A DNA stretch of 64,000 nucleotides from Actinomadura mexicana (GCF_900188105.1 NZ_FZNP01000022.1:1-64000), one strand, 5' to 3'. Shown: positions 16,719-25,281, counted from the stretch's first letter. Program-made: numbers and translations. Notes: generated by a model not told the origin, from the letters alone.

Positions 16719-16886
16719 CCCTACGACCGCGGGCCACGTGCTCGCCGGGCCGGGGGGTGACTTCCCGTGCGCTTGGGCTCCGAGTTTTCGTGGCGGGTAG
16801 GCAGTGTCGGGCCGTGTCGCGGGCCCGGTGACTCCATGTGCGGGCGCTGTCGCGGCGGTGTTGCCGAGATGCGGTTCTCGGGCTGG

Positions 16887-17249
16887 TCAGGGCGTGCGCG
16901 CGGGGAGGGCGAACAGTCCTGAGAGCCGGGTCAGGCGTTCGGGGACCGCCTGGTAGTAGACCCACGTCCCGCGCCGCTCGCCGTCGATCAGCCCCGCCTG
17001 GCGCAGCACCTTCAGATGGTGGGAGATCGTGGGCGCGGTCAGCTCGAAGGAGCCGGTCAGGTCGCATACGCACGCCTCGCCGCCCTCGGCGGAAGCGATC
17101 ATGTTGAGCAACCGCAACCGGACCGGATCCGACAGCGCCTTGAACACCCCGGCCAGTTCGACCGCCTCGTGCTCGCTCAGGGCGGGGCCGCTGAGCGGCG
17201 CGCAGCAGACCGGAGCGGAGATGTCGTCCAGGCCCAGCAAGTTAGGCAT
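16887..17249 (-). CDS. arsR: Arsenic-sensing ArsR repressor
   Basis: 120 aa ArsR/SmtB winged helix. It carries an N-terminal Cys15-Cys16 pair (PVCCAPLSG) and Cys60/Cys62 in the helix-turn-helix region (GEACVCDLTGSFEL). In Corynebacterium glutamicum ArsR1 the arsenite site uses an N-terminal Cys pair with a distant Cys, so this layout fits arsenite sensing. The recognition region is TAPTISHHLKVLRQAGLIDGERRGTWVYY. Start ATG 17249 gives the family-typical length; longer frames are not conserved. It is divergent from the ArsO-like flavoprotein, with an inverted repeat between them. Confidence 0.9.
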   Translation of the reverse strand: MPNLLGLDDISAPVCCAPLSGPALSEHEAVELAGVFKALSDPVRLRLLNMIASAEGGEACVCDLTGSFELTAPTISHHLKVLRQAGLIDGERRGTWVYYQAVPERLTRLSGLFALPARTP

Positions 17250-17295
17250 GCCTCTAATTTGACATCCATCTAAGCAAAGACGCAAACTGACGTTG

Positions 17296-17313
17296 TTTAG
17301 AAGAACGTCTAAA
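17296..17313. promoter_or_regulatory. ArsR operator candidate
   Basis: TTTAGA-AGAACG-TCTAAA, perfect 6-bp arms, with a second nested repeat GACGTT/AACGTC at 17289-17309. It lies in the AT-rich arsR/arsO intergenic region, and related TCTAA/CTAAG half-sites occur closer to arsR (17250-17275). Confidence 0.6.
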
Positions 17314-17418
17314 TAGTGGCCTTCGCGGCCGTAGCGGTGAGGGCTGCACCATCGCATGCGCGCCGCGTCGTCACCGCTGCACGACCGTGACGGCGATCCG
17401 ACGTAGTGAGGGAGAAGC

Positions 17419-19056
17419 ATGGGCGAGCACACAGGGGAGGCGGTTCGGAGCGCCTGCTGCGGGGTCAGCGGTTGCTGCACCGGTGCCGACCGGGCCGCGG
17501 ACCCGGCGCTCACCGTGACCGAGGCCAAGGCGAGCGCCGGTTGCGGCTGCCTCGGCGACCACGCCGAGGAACTGCCGGTGGTGGTCGTCGGCGCCGGGCC
17601 GGTCGGGCTCGCCGCGGCCGCTCACCTGGCCGAACGCGGGCTGGACTTCGTCGTCCTGGAGGCCGGTGACGCGGTCGGAGCGGCAGTGTCGGCCTGGGGG
17701 CATGTCCGGCTGTTCTCGCCCTGGCGCTACGACACCGACGCCGCCGCCCGCCGGCTGCTGGAGCCCACCGGCTGGACCCTGCCCGCGCCGGACGCCCTGC
17801 CCACCGGGGCCGAACTCGTCCGCGACTACCTGGCCCCGCTGGCGGAAGTGCCCGAGTTGGCCGGGCGGATCCGGACCGGCACGCAGGTGACCGCGGTGGC
17901 CCGGAGCGGCGTGGACGTCACTCGCACCGTCGGCCGCGACGAGCATCCGCTGCTGGTCCGGGCGGTCGGGAAGGACGGCGCCGTCACCGACCTGCACGCC
18001 CGTGCCGTCATCGACGCCTCGGGCACCTGGGGGCACGGCAACCCGCTCGGCCACTCCGGGCTGCCCGCTCCCGGGGAGGACCGAGCCGCCCCTTACGTGA
18101 CCGGACCGCTGCCCGACGTGCTGGGCCGCGACCGCGCACGCTTCGCCGGGCGCCGCACGCTGGTCGTCGGCAGGGGCCACTCGGCCGCCAACACCCTGCT
18201 CGCCCTTGCCGAACTCGCCAGGACCTCCCCCGGCACCCGCATCACCTGGGCCGTGCGGGGCTCCTCGGTCGCCCGCCTGTACGGCGGAGGTGACGCCGAC
18301 GGTCTCCCGGCGCGCGGCGCGCTGGGCACCCGTCTCAGAGCCGCCGTCGAGGGCGGGGAGATCGCGCTGGTGCGGGACTTCACCGTCACGGGCTTCGGCG
18401 TCCCCGACGGGGGCCCCGCCGCCGGGCCCGTGCGGGTCGTCGGCACCACGCCGGAGGGCGAGCGCGTCATCGAGGCCGAAACCGTGGTCGCGGCCACCGG
18501 GTTCAGGCCCGACCTGGACATGCTGCGGGAAGTGCGCGTCGAGCTCGACCCCGCCGTCGAGGCGCCGGTCCGGCTCGCTCCGATGATCGACCCGAACTTC
18601 CACTCCTGCGGCACCGTGCCGCCGCACGGCGAACGCGACCTCGCCCACCCCGAACCCGGGTTCTACCTGGCCGGCATGAAGAGCTACGGGCGGGCCCCGA
18701 CCTTCCTGATGGCCACCGGATACGAGCAGGTCCGCTCCGTGGTCGCCGCGCTGGCCGGCGACCGCGCCGCCGCCGACGCCGTCGAACTCGACCTGCCCGA
18801 GACCGGTGTCTGCTCCACCAGCCTGGTCACCGAGGACCAGTTGCCCGGCGCCGCCGACGCCGGCTGCGGCGGTTCCTGCGGCCCCGGCCCCGCACCGGTC
18901 ACGGTTCCGGCCGGCGCCGTCGCCGGAGGGGGCGCCTGCTGCGGCGGCTCGGAACCGCAGCCGGTGGCCATCGGCGCCGGCCCTCCCGCCGGGGCGGGCT
19001 TCGCGACCGGCCGCGTCCACGGCTACTCCGGCGACGCCGAACGGGGCGGCGACTGA
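17419..19056 (+). CDS. arsO: ArsO-like flavin-dependent monooxygenase with cysteine-rich ends
   Basis: 545 aa. The FAD site is VVVVGAGPVGLAAAAHL (residues ~54-70) and a second Rossmann motif is TLVVGRGHSAANTLLAL near 254. TGFRPDLDM is the conserved C-terminal FAD motif. It resembles ArsO of actinobacterial ars clusters, which promotes arsenic tolerance by an unclear mechanism. Unusual features are Cys pairs at 13-14 and 19-20 and CGC at 42-44 before the first domain, and CGGSCG and CCGG motifs in the last 70 residues. These tails could bind arsenite. It is divergent from arsR and followed by an arsC remnant. Confidence 0.85.
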   Translation: MGEHTGEAVRSACCGVSGCCTGADRAADPALTVTEAKASAGCGCLGDHAEELPVVVVGAGPVGLAAAAHLAERGLDFVVLEAGDAVGAAVSAWGHVRLFSPWRYDTDAAARRLLEPTGWTLPAPDALPTGAELVRDYLAPLAEVPELAGRIRTGTQVTAVARSGVDVTRTVGRDEHPLLVRAVGKDGAVTDLHARAVIDASGTWGHGNPLGHSGLPAPGEDRAAPYVTGPLPDVLGRDRARFAGRRTLVVGRGHSAANTLLALAELARTSPGTRITWAVRGSSVARLYGGGDADGLPARGALGTRLRAAVEGGEIALVRDFTVTGFGVPDGGPAAGPVRVVGTTPEGERVIEAETVVAATGFRPDLDMLREVRVELDPAVEAPVRLAPMIDPNFHSCGTVPPHGERDLAHPEPGFYLAGMKSYGRAPTFLMATGYEQVRSVVAALAGDRAAADAVELDLPETGVCSTSLVTEDQLPGAADAGCGGSCGPGPAPVTVPAGAVAGGGACCGGSEPQPVAIGAGPPAGAGFATGRVHGYSGDAERGGD

Positions 19057-19181
19057 CCTGGTGAGCCGGGAGCACGCGGCGCCGGGGCCGGAGGAACGCA
19101 CCGGCGCCGGCCCGCTGCCCGCCGCCCCGGACGAGGTCTCCCGCGTTCTCCTGCGGCGCTCTGCGGCACCGAGATCACCAG

Positions 19182-19340
19182 TTGGGGGCAGAGGAGGGCG
19201 TCGACATCGCCGCCGAGACTTCCACGGTCCTCACCGCGGACGCCGTCCGAGCCTCCGACGCCGTGATCATCATGGGCTGCGGCGACGCCCGTCCCGTGTT
19301 CCCCGTCAGGCACCGCCTCGACTGGCGACTCGACCGGGCA
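19182..19340 (+). pseudogene. arsC: Arsenate reductase (ArsC, thioredoxin-coupled type) remnant
   Basis: The frame reads AEEGVDIAAETSTVLTADAV, then RASDAVIIMGCGDARPVFP and DWRLD. This matches the C-terminal half of actinobacterial low-molecular-weight-phosphatase-type ArsC (consensus AEEGIDIAAE, VLTxDAV, MGCGDxCPxFPG, DWxLD). The N-terminal half with the catalytic CX5R loop is absent, the conserved Cys of GDxCP is Arg, and the end loses similarity. I interpret it as a decayed arsC directly after arsO. The remnant boundaries are approximate. Confidence 0.65.
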
Positions 19341-19384
19341 CGTCTCATCCGCGCCGGCCCGGGGGCTGCGGCCGTCTTCCGGAG

Positions 19385-19756
19385 TCAGGAGGAGACGGCT
19401 TCGCCGGGGGTGCCGGGGTCTATGCGGCGGTCCGGGTTGCGCTCGTTCCACGCGCGCATGCGGGGCGGGTAGCCGACGATCTGGACGTCGTAGACGGGCA
19501 GGCCGAGATCGCGGGCCACCTTGCCGATGACCTTGGGGGAGCCGACGCGGCGGCGGGTCCACTCGCCGTCGTGGGCGACGGCGACGGCCGTGGTGTCGGT
19601 GGCGAACGTCTCGGGCTCGACGAAGAACTCGACGCCGCGGCGGGCGCGGGCGAAGGCGATCAGCGCCTCGACGTCGGAGTCCGTCGCCTCCCTGTCGAGC
19701 CTCGTCACCGAGGACCCGCGGTGCCTGCGGATCCCGAACCGATCCCGGAACCTCAT
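19385..19756 (-). CDS. Conserved actinobacterial protein of unknown function
   Basis: 123 aa, soluble, no signal peptide. Visible segments include SSVTRLDREATDSDVEALIAFA, ARRGVEFFVEPETF, AVAVAHDGEWTRRRV and DLGLPVYDVQIVGYPPRMR, a pattern I recognise in actinobacterial proteins sometimes labelled oxidoreductase without evidence. I cannot assign a function. Start ATG 19756 gives a compact protein; an upstream in-frame start would add 32 residues without a conserved look. It is divergent from the polysaccharide deacetylase gene. Confidence 0.7.
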   Translation of the reverse strand: MRFRDRFGIRRHRGSSVTRLDREATDSDVEALIAFARARRGVEFFVEPETFATDTTAVAVAHDGEWTRRRVGSPKVIGKVARDLGLPVYDVQIVGYPPRMRAWNERNPDRRIDPGTPGEAVSS

Positions 19757-19929
19757 CGTCAACCCCGTCGTGTGGTCCCGCCCGGAACCGTTCCGGAGCG
19801 GGCTTGCGGTGTACGACGATAACGAGATCGGCGGCGGGCCGGTTCCCGACACAGCGGCGGCGACCCCGGCGGGCCGGGGGGCCGCGCCCTAGACTGGCGC
19901 CTTCGGGGGATCATCACGCGGGGGTGTCG

Positions 19930-20739
19930 ATGGACGGGCCGAACCTCGTTCGGCGGGTGGCCGGAGCCGTGCTCGCGGTCGCCGTGTTCGGGCTCCTGAG
20001 CACCCTCACCCCGGCCCGGGGCCAGGAGAAGCCCGTCGCGCAGGCCAAGGCGTCCAAGGCCCGCCCGAGGCCGAGACCGGTCGCGCCTCCGAAGCCGCCG
20101 CCGCCCGACTGCGCCCGGGCCAAGTGCCTGGCGCTGACGTTCGATGACGGGCCCGCGGAGAGCACCGCGGAGCTGCTGGGCATCCTCGCCGCCCGCAAGG
20201 TCAGGGCGACGTTCTTCATCGTGGGCGAGAACGCCGCGAAGCATCCGGACCTGGTGCGGCGCGAGCTGGAGGCCGGGCACGAGCTCGCCGACCACAGCTA
20301 CACGCACGCCGACCTCGGGAGGGCGTCCCAGAAGAAGATCATGGCCGAGCTGACGAGGACGCAGGACGCGATCCGGCAAGCCTCCGGGGTCACGCCCGTG
20401 CTGCTCAGGCCGCCCTACGGGTCGACCTCCGGGCGGCTGACGAAGATCACGCAGGAGCTGGGGATGGCGCAGGTGCTGTGGACGGTCGACCCCCTCGACT
20501 GGGAGCACCGCGACACCGCCTACGTCGAGAGGCGGGTGCTGAAGGCGGTCAGGCCCGGCTACATCGTCCTGATGCACGACATCCATCCGACGAGCGTGCG
20601 GGCCGTCCCGAAGATCATCGACCGGCTGGCGGCCGAGGGGTACGTGTTCGTCACGGTGCCCGAGCTCTTCGGGGGGCGCCTGACCCCCGGGAAGGAGTAC
20701 GTCCAGCGGAACTCAGGGGATCCTCAGGGTCTTCCCTGA
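19930..20739 (+). CDS. Secreted NodB-domain polysaccharide deacetylase
   Basis: 269 aa. The N-terminus LVRRVAGAVLAVAVFGLLS is a hydrophobic export signal, followed by a Pro/Lys/Arg-rich linker (residues ~33-60). The NodB motifs are all present: TFDDGP (Asp72-Asp73), HSYTH (His122, His126), RPPYG, VDPLDW and VLMHDI. The metal triad is therefore intact. The expected substrate is an N-acetylated cell-wall glycan. Start ATG 19930 follows GGGG; GTG 19924 is possible. It is single-copy with its own promoter opposite the unknown gene. Confidence 0.9.
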   Translation: MDGPNLVRRVAGAVLAVAVFGLLSTLTPARGQEKPVAQAKASKARPRPRPVAPPKPPPPDCARAKCLALTFDDGPAESTAELLGILAARKVRATFFIVGENAAKHPDLVRRELEAGHELADHSYTHADLGRASQKKIMAELTRTQDAIRQASGVTPVLLRPPYGSTSGRLTKITQELGMAQVLWTVDPLDWEHRDTAYVERRVLKAVRPGYIVLMHDIHPTSVRAVPKIIDRLAAEGYVFVTVPELFGGRLTPGKEYVQRNSGDPQGLP

Positions 20740-20774
20740 TGGCCTCGCGGCGTGGCCGCGCGGACCATGGGCTT

Positions 20775-21293
20775 ATGAACAGCAGTTACGCGGTGGGGGA
20801 TCTGCGGGTCTCGGACGCCGAACGGGAACCGGTCATCCAGCGGCTTCAGGACGCCTACGCCGAGGCGCGCCTCGACGAGGACGAGTTCGACCTTCGCGTG
20901 CAACTGGCGATGACGGCCAAGACGCGCAACGACCTCGGCGCCGTCCTCCTCGATCTGGTGCCCGCCCCCGCGCCGCCCGTTGCGGTCGAGGCCGAGGCGG
21001 CGACGGGCGAGGACCGGATGCTGGCCGCCGCCGCGCACGCCGTCGCCGTCCCCACGCTGTTCGTCGGCCCGCTCGTGCTGATGCTGCTGAGCGGCAAGCG
21101 GTCGCCCTACGTCCGGCGGCAGGCGGCGGAGGCCGTGAACTTCCAGGTGACGCTGCTGCTGCTGACGATCGTCACCTTCGGCGTCGGCGGGGTCGTGTAC
21201 GCGGTGGCGTGGGTGCTGTCGGCGATCGCGGCCGTCTTCGCGCTGACCGGCCAGACCTTCCGCTACCCGTGGATCCTGCGCCTGGTGAAGTGA
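20775..21293 (+). CDS. DUF1707-DUF4870 membrane protein
   Basis: 172 aa. Residues ~8-60 form a DUF1707 module (LRVSDAEREPVIQRLQDAYAEARLDEDEFDLRV, interpreted as the SHOCT-like wing). The second half has the DUF4870 pattern with three hydrophobic spans around HAVAVPTLFVGPLVLMLLSG, NFQVTLLLLTIVTFGVGGVV and AWVLSAIAAVFALTG. Such proteins are small membrane-anchored factors of unknown role in actinomycetes. Start ATG 20775 is where DUF1707 similarity begins. It lies 35 bp after the deacetylase gene on the same strand, so they may be co-transcribed. Confidence 0.87.
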   Translation: MNSSYAVGDLRVSDAEREPVIQRLQDAYAEARLDEDEFDLRVQLAMTAKTRNDLGAVLLDLVPAPAPPVAVEAEAATGEDRMLAAAAHAVAVPTLFVGPLVLMLLSGKRSPYVRRQAAEAVNFQVTLLLLTIVTFGVGGVVYAVAWVLSAIAAVFALTGQTFRYPWILRLVK

Positions 21294-21521
21294 CACGGGG
21301 CGCGCGAGCCTGGCGTTGAACGCGGCTCGGGTTTGTCGGAGGACGCCTCCGGGGAGAGTTGACGTGGCCGCGTCGAACGCGGCCGGCCGCCTCCAGGAGA
21401 TGGAACGACGCCTATGTGCACGCCCGTGGGTTTATTCCCCTCCCTACCTGTGACTCCCCTAACGTCCGAGTTATGTGGACCATGCATGGGATGATCGATT
21501 AACTAGGCGAGGGAGGGGTAG

Positions 21522-22889
21522 ATGACGGAGCTTGCGATCAAGGGCGATCACCAGCGGGCGGTGGAGGCGCTCAGGAGGTCCTACCAGGCCATTCCGGCGG
21601 GCACGCCGGTGCGGCTGGCGAAGCGGACCTCGAACCTGTTCCGGTGGCGCGACCCCTCGGCGGCGCCCGGCCTGGACGTCTCCGGCTTCGACAAGGTGCT
21701 GAGCGTCGACCCGGACGAGCGGACCGCGCAGGTCCAGGGCATGACGACCTACGAGGACCTGGTCGACGCGACGCTGCCGCACGGTCTGATGCCGACGGTC
21801 GTCCCCCAGCTGAAGACGATCACGCTGGGCGGGGCGGTCACCGGGCTCGGCATCGAGTCGACGTCGTTCCGGGACGGGCTGCCGCACGAGGGAGTCCTGG
21901 AGCTGGAGGTCCTCACCGGCGGCGGGCAGATCGTCACGGCCACGCGCGACAACGAGCACAAGGACCTGTTCTACGGCTTCCCGAACTCCTACGGGACGCT
22001 CGGCTACAGCCTCCGGTTGAAGATCGAGCTGCGGGCCGTCCGGCCGTACGTCCGGCTGCGGCACCTGCGCTTCACCGACGCGGCGGAGCTCGCCCGCGTC
22101 CTGGGGGAGATCACCGAGTCCGGGACGTTCGAGGACGAGACCGTCGACTTCATGGACGGGACGGTCTTCGGCGCGGACGAGCAGTACATCACGCTCGGCT
22201 TCTTCGCCGACTCCGCGCCCTACACCTCCGACTACACCGGCCAGCAGATCTACTACAGGTCGATCCGGCAGCGGTCGGTCGACTTCCTCACGATCCGCGA
22301 CTACATCTGGCGCTGGGACACCGACTGGTTCTGGTGCTCGGGCGCGTTCGGCGTGCAGAACCCGACCGTCCGGCGGCTGTGGCCCGACAAGTACAAGCGC
22401 TCCGACGTGTACCGCAAGCTGGTCGCCTACGACCGCAGGTACCACGTCGTCGCGCGCGCTGAGCGGTGGCGCGGGCTGCGGCCGCGCGAGGACGTCATCC
22501 AGGACATCGAGGTGCCGATCGAGCGGCTTCCGGAGTTCCTGGAGTTCTTCCACGACAAGGTGGGCATGAGCCCGATCTGGCTGTGCCCGCTGCGTGCGAA
22601 GGAGCGGTGGCCGCTGTACCCGCTGGACGTGGGCCGCCCTTACGTGAACGCCGGTTTCTGGGGGACGGTGCGGATCCCGCCGGGGCAGATCCCCGAGTAC
22701 CACAACCGGCTCATCGAGCGTAAGGTCGCTGCCCTCGACGGGCACAAGTCCCTCTACTCGACCGCCTTCTACGGACGGGACGAGTTCTGGCGGTACTACG
22801 ACGGGGAGACCTACCGGCGGCTCAAGGGGTCCTACGATCCTGACGGACGGTTGCTGGACCTCTACGACAAGTGCGTGCGCGGACGCTGA
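21522..22889 (+). CDS. tmsA: FAD-linked oxidoreductase for 10-methyl fatty acid synthesis
   Basis: 455 aa of the vanillyl-alcohol-oxidase/DHCR24-like FAD family. The FAD-binding half contains SVDPDERTAQVQGMTTYEDLV, then QLKTITLGGAVTGLGIESTS and GLPHEGVLELEVLTGGG. The C-terminal half is aromatic-rich (DYIWRWDTDWFWCSGAFGVQNP). It is followed 88 bp later by a cyclopropane-synthase-like methyltransferase. This pair matches tmsA-tmsB (also bfaA-bfaB), which convert oleoyl chains to 10-methylstearoyl; this protein would reduce the 10-methylene intermediate. GGGAGGGG precedes ATG 21522. Assignment rests on pair architecture. Confidence 0.82.
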   Translation: MTELAIKGDHQRAVEALRRSYQAIPAGTPVRLAKRTSNLFRWRDPSAAPGLDVSGFDKVLSVDPDERTAQVQGMTTYEDLVDATLPHGLMPTVVPQLKTITLGGAVTGLGIESTSFRDGLPHEGVLELEVLTGGGQIVTATRDNEHKDLFYGFPNSYGTLGYSLRLKIELRAVRPYVRLRHLRFTDAAELARVLGEITESGTFEDETVDFMDGTVFGADEQYITLGFFADSAPYTSDYTGQQIYYRSIRQRSVDFLTIRDYIWRWDTDWFWCSGAFGVQNPTVRRLWPDKYKRSDVYRKLVAYDRRYHVVARAERWRGLRPREDVIQDIEVPIERLPEFLEFFHDKVGMSPIWLCPLRAKERWPLYPLDVGRPYVNAGFWGTVRIPPGQIPEYHNRLIERKVAALDGHKSLYSTAFYGRDEFWRYYDGETYRRLKGSYDPDGRLLDLYDKCVRGR

Positions 22890-22977
22890 CCAGGCGCCCG
22901 CAGTTCGGGGGAGCCCCGCGCGGGAGGCGGCCGTCCGCCGCCGCCCGGACCGGGGCGGAGAGACAGGAGGAACCAAG

Positions 22978-24243
22978 ATGACGCTGGCCAGGGTCTTCGA
23001 GCAGCTCGCCGGGGCTGAGGCGCCAGTGGAGTTCACGGCGTACGACGGATCTCGGGCGGGGGTGCCCGGCGCCGACATCCGTTTCGACGTGCGCTCACCG
23101 TACGCGGTCTCGTACCTGCTGCACTCGCCGGGCGCGCTGGGGCTCGCCCGCGCCTACGTCACCGGCATGATCGACGTCAACGGTGACATGATCACGGCGC
23201 TGGCGACGATGCAGCAGGTGCTCAGCGATGTGACGCCGCGCGACAAGGCGAGGATCGCCGGCGGGGTGATGCGCGATCCGCTGCTGCGCGCAGCGGTGTC
23301 GCGCCGGCTGGACCCGCCGCCGCAGGAGGCGCCGTTCAGCCGCATCCCGTCGTGGCTTCGGCACTCCAAGAGGCGCGACGCGCGGGCCATCTCCCACCAC
23401 TACGACGTGTCCAACACCTTCTACGAGTGGGTGCTCGGCCCCTCCATGGCCTACACCTGCGCGTGCTTCCCGCATGAGGGCGCCACGCTGGAGGAGGCGC
23501 AGTTCGCCAAGCACGACCTGGTGGCCAAGAAGATCGGGCTGAAGCCCGGAATGCGGCTGCTGGACGTCGGCTGCGGCTGGGGCGGCATGGTGATGCACGC
23601 CGCGAAGGAGTACGGGGTCAAGGCGCTCGGCGTCACGCTGTCCAAGCAGCAGGCCGAGTGGGCGCAGAAGGCCATCGCCGACCGGGGCCTGTCCGACCTC
23701 GCGGAGGTCCGGCACATGGACTACCGCGACGTGACCGAGACCGGCTTCGACGCGGTCAGCTCCATCGGCCTGACCGAGCACATCGGGAAGAAGAACCTTC
23801 CGGCCTACTTCTCCTTCCTCCACGGGAAGCTGAAGAAGGGCGGGCGGATGCTGAACCACACCATCACGCGTCCGGACAACACGTCCCCGTCCCGCAAGGA
23901 GAACGGGTTCATCAACCGGTACGTCTTCCCGGACGGCGAGCTGGAGGGTCCGGGCTACGTCCAGTGCCAGATGAACGACGCGGGGTTCGAGATCCGGCAC
24001 CAGGAGAACCTGCGCGAGCACTACGCGCGCACGCTCACCGGCTGGTGCGAGAACCTCGACGCGCACTGGGACGAGGCCGTCGCCGAGGTCGGTGAGGGCA
24101 TCGCCCGCGTGTGGCGCGTCTACATGGCCGGCTGCGTGATCGGCTTCAACCAGAACTGGATCCAGCTGCACCAGACGCTCGGTGTGAAGGTGGAGGACGA
24201 CGGCACGAGCCACATGCCGCTGCGGCCCGACTGGGGATCGTGA
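22978..24243 (+). CDS. tmsB: SAM-dependent fatty acyl methyltransferase (cyclopropane synthase family)
   Basis: 421 aa. An N-terminal ~130-residue region precedes the catalytic domain with ISHHYDVSNTFYEWVLGPSMAYTCACF, the acyl-phospholipid methyltransferase signature. The SAM motif LLDVGCGWGG is at 194-203, followed by GVTLSKQQAEWA and the active-site segment SIGLTEHIGKKN. In the 10-methyl pathway this enzyme would transfer a methyl from SAM to the double bond of oleoyl phospholipid, giving a 10-methylene product. AGGAGG precedes ATG 22978. It is in an apparent operon with the FAD oxidoreductase and is followed by a strong hairpin. Confidence 0.88.
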   Translation: MTLARVFEQLAGAEAPVEFTAYDGSRAGVPGADIRFDVRSPYAVSYLLHSPGALGLARAYVTGMIDVNGDMITALATMQQVLSDVTPRDKARIAGGVMRDPLLRAAVSRRLDPPPQEAPFSRIPSWLRHSKRRDARAISHHYDVSNTFYEWVLGPSMAYTCACFPHEGATLEEAQFAKHDLVAKKIGLKPGMRLLDVGCGWGGMVMHAAKEYGVKALGVTLSKQQAEWAQKAIADRGLSDLAEVRHMDYRDVTETGFDAVSSIGLTEHIGKKNLPAYFSFLHGKLKKGGRMLNHTITRPDNTSPSRKENGFINRYVFPDGELEGPGYVQCQMNDAGFEIRHQENLREHYARTLTGWCENLDAHWDEAVAEVGEGIARVWRVYMAGCVIGFNQNWIQLHQTLGVKVEDDGTSHMPLRPDWGS

Positions 24244-24265
24244 CGGCGCGACCGCTTCAGCCCGC

Positions 24266-24300
24266 CGACGAGCCGACCGGACGTTCCGGTCGGCTCGTCG
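24266..24300. terminator. Bidirectional terminator hairpin
   Basis: Arms CGACGAGCCGACCGGA and TCCGGTCGGCTCGTCG form a 16-bp perfect stem with loop CGT, between tmsB and the convergent cupin gene. It is followed by CCGTTTC. Confidence 0.85.
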
Positions 24301-24313
24301 CCGTTTCGGGGCC

Positions 24314-24808
24314 TCAGGCGCGTGCCCTCTCCCAGGCCTCGCTGGACAGGAAGTAGGTGTCGTAGATCTCCTGGACGTCCAGGAGGCTCTCCGGCGGGAC
24401 CTTCCCGTAGGCGATGCGCTCCAGGTGGCGGAAGTACTCGAACCGCTCGACGCCCGGGGTGATGACGATGAGGATGTCGGCGCCCTCCCCGGGGGCGGCG
24501 GCGAAGGCGTGCGGCAGGCCGGGCGGGACGACGACGAGGTCGCCGCGTTCGGCGGTCACCACCTGCTCGCCCGAGAGAAGCTGGGCGGCGCCGTCCAGCA
24601 TGTAGAACATCTCGGCGGAACCGTCGTGGCGGTGCGGTCTGGCGCCGTCCGCGCCGGTGCCCAGGGTGACCCGCTGGGTGGACAGCGCGCCGCCGGTCGA
24701 GCCGCTGTCGGCGAGCAGCCTGATGGCGACGGGGGACCGGCCGACCACCTCGGCCTCGGCGGACCGGACGATCACGGATTCGGCGAAGTCCGGTGAGATC
24801 AGCGACAT
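24314..24808 (-). CDS. Cupin-domain protein
   Basis: 164 aa single-domain cupin. Metal-ligand motif 1 is ARPHRHDGSAEMFYMLDG and motif 2 is GDLVVVPPGLPHAFAAAPG, giving the usual 3 His and 1 Glu set. The extra C-terminal ~50 residues (YFRHLERIAYGKVPPESLLDVQEIYDTYF) are typical of a cupin subgroup found beside DUF4267 or TetR genes. The substrate is unknown. It lies 31 bp downstream of the DUF4267 gene on the same strand and is probably under the control of the divergent TetR. Confidence 0.88.
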   Translation of the reverse strand: MSLISPDFAESVIVRSAEAEVVGRSPVAIRLLADSGSTGGALSTQRVTLGTGADGARPHRHDGSAEMFYMLDGAAQLLSGEQVVTAERGDLVVVPPGLPHAFAAAPGEGADILIVITPGVERFEYFRHLERIAYGKVPPESLLDVQEIYDTYFLSSEAWERARA

Positions 24809-24839
24809 GCGGTGGGCTCCTTGTCCGGGACGGAAGAGG

Positions 24840-25211
24840 TCAGACGGCGAACAGCAGGGCCGCGCTGGCGAGCACGACCGCGGCGGTGGCGAAGTGGACG
24901 CCGAACGCGACGGCCTTGGGGCCGCCGTGGCGCAGCACGATCATGGTGTCGCCGAGCGGCGCGATGGCCACGACCAGCATGTACCAGCCGGCGGCGTGAG
25001 CGCCCGCGAAAGCGATCAAGGCGAGGCCGAGGATGCCGAACGTCAGGTCGCGCAGCCCCTTGACCTCCAGGTAGGCGGCGTCGCCGTCCGGCTTGGCGGG
25101 GACGCCGTAGCCGGCGGCCGCCGGGTGGGGCGACACGAGGAACCGCACGCCGATGTAGGTGACGAACAGGGCGAGCACGACGGCCAGTCCATAGGCGAGA
25201 GGGGCGAGCAT
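24840..25211 (-). CDS. DUF4267 membrane protein
   Basis: 123 aa with about four hydrophobic helices (GLAVVLALFVTYIGVRFLV, FGILGLALIAFAGA, MLVVAIAPLGDTMIVL, FATAAVVLASAALLF). The pattern GVRFLVSPHPAAAGYGVP and KGLRDLTFGILGL matches DUF4267, a family of unknown function often placed next to TetR regulators. Start ATG 25211 lies 20 bp from the first of three palindromes in the divergent promoter region. It heads a two-gene operon with the cupin. Confidence 0.85.
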   Translation of the reverse strand: MLAPLAYGLAVVLALFVTYIGVRFLVSPHPAAAGYGVPAKPDGDAAYLEVKGLRDLTFGILGLALIAFAGAHAAGWYMLVVAIAPLGDTMIVLRHGGPKAVAFGVHFATAAVVLASAALLFAV

Positions 25212-25231
25212 GATCCGGCGTCTCCTGATTG

Positions 25232-25244
25232 CTAGCAGTGCTAG
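25232..25244. promoter_or_regulatory. Palindrome O1 (DUF4267/TetR divergon)
   Basis: CTAGCA-G-TGCTAG, a perfect palindrome centred at 25238. It shares its arms with O3 and is 25 bp centre-to-centre from O2. Confidence 0.75.
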
Positions 25245-25251
25245 GAACGAG

Positions 25252-25274
25252 GTCGACGCTAGCATAGCGTCGAC
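25252..25274. promoter_or_regulatory. Palindrome O2 (DUF4267/TetR divergon)
   Basis: Arms GTCGACGCTA and TAGCGTCGAC around GCA, a perfect 23-bp palindrome centred at 25263. Its core shares the heptamer GCTAGCA with O1 and O3. Confidence 0.7.
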
Positions 25275-25281
25275 AGGATGG

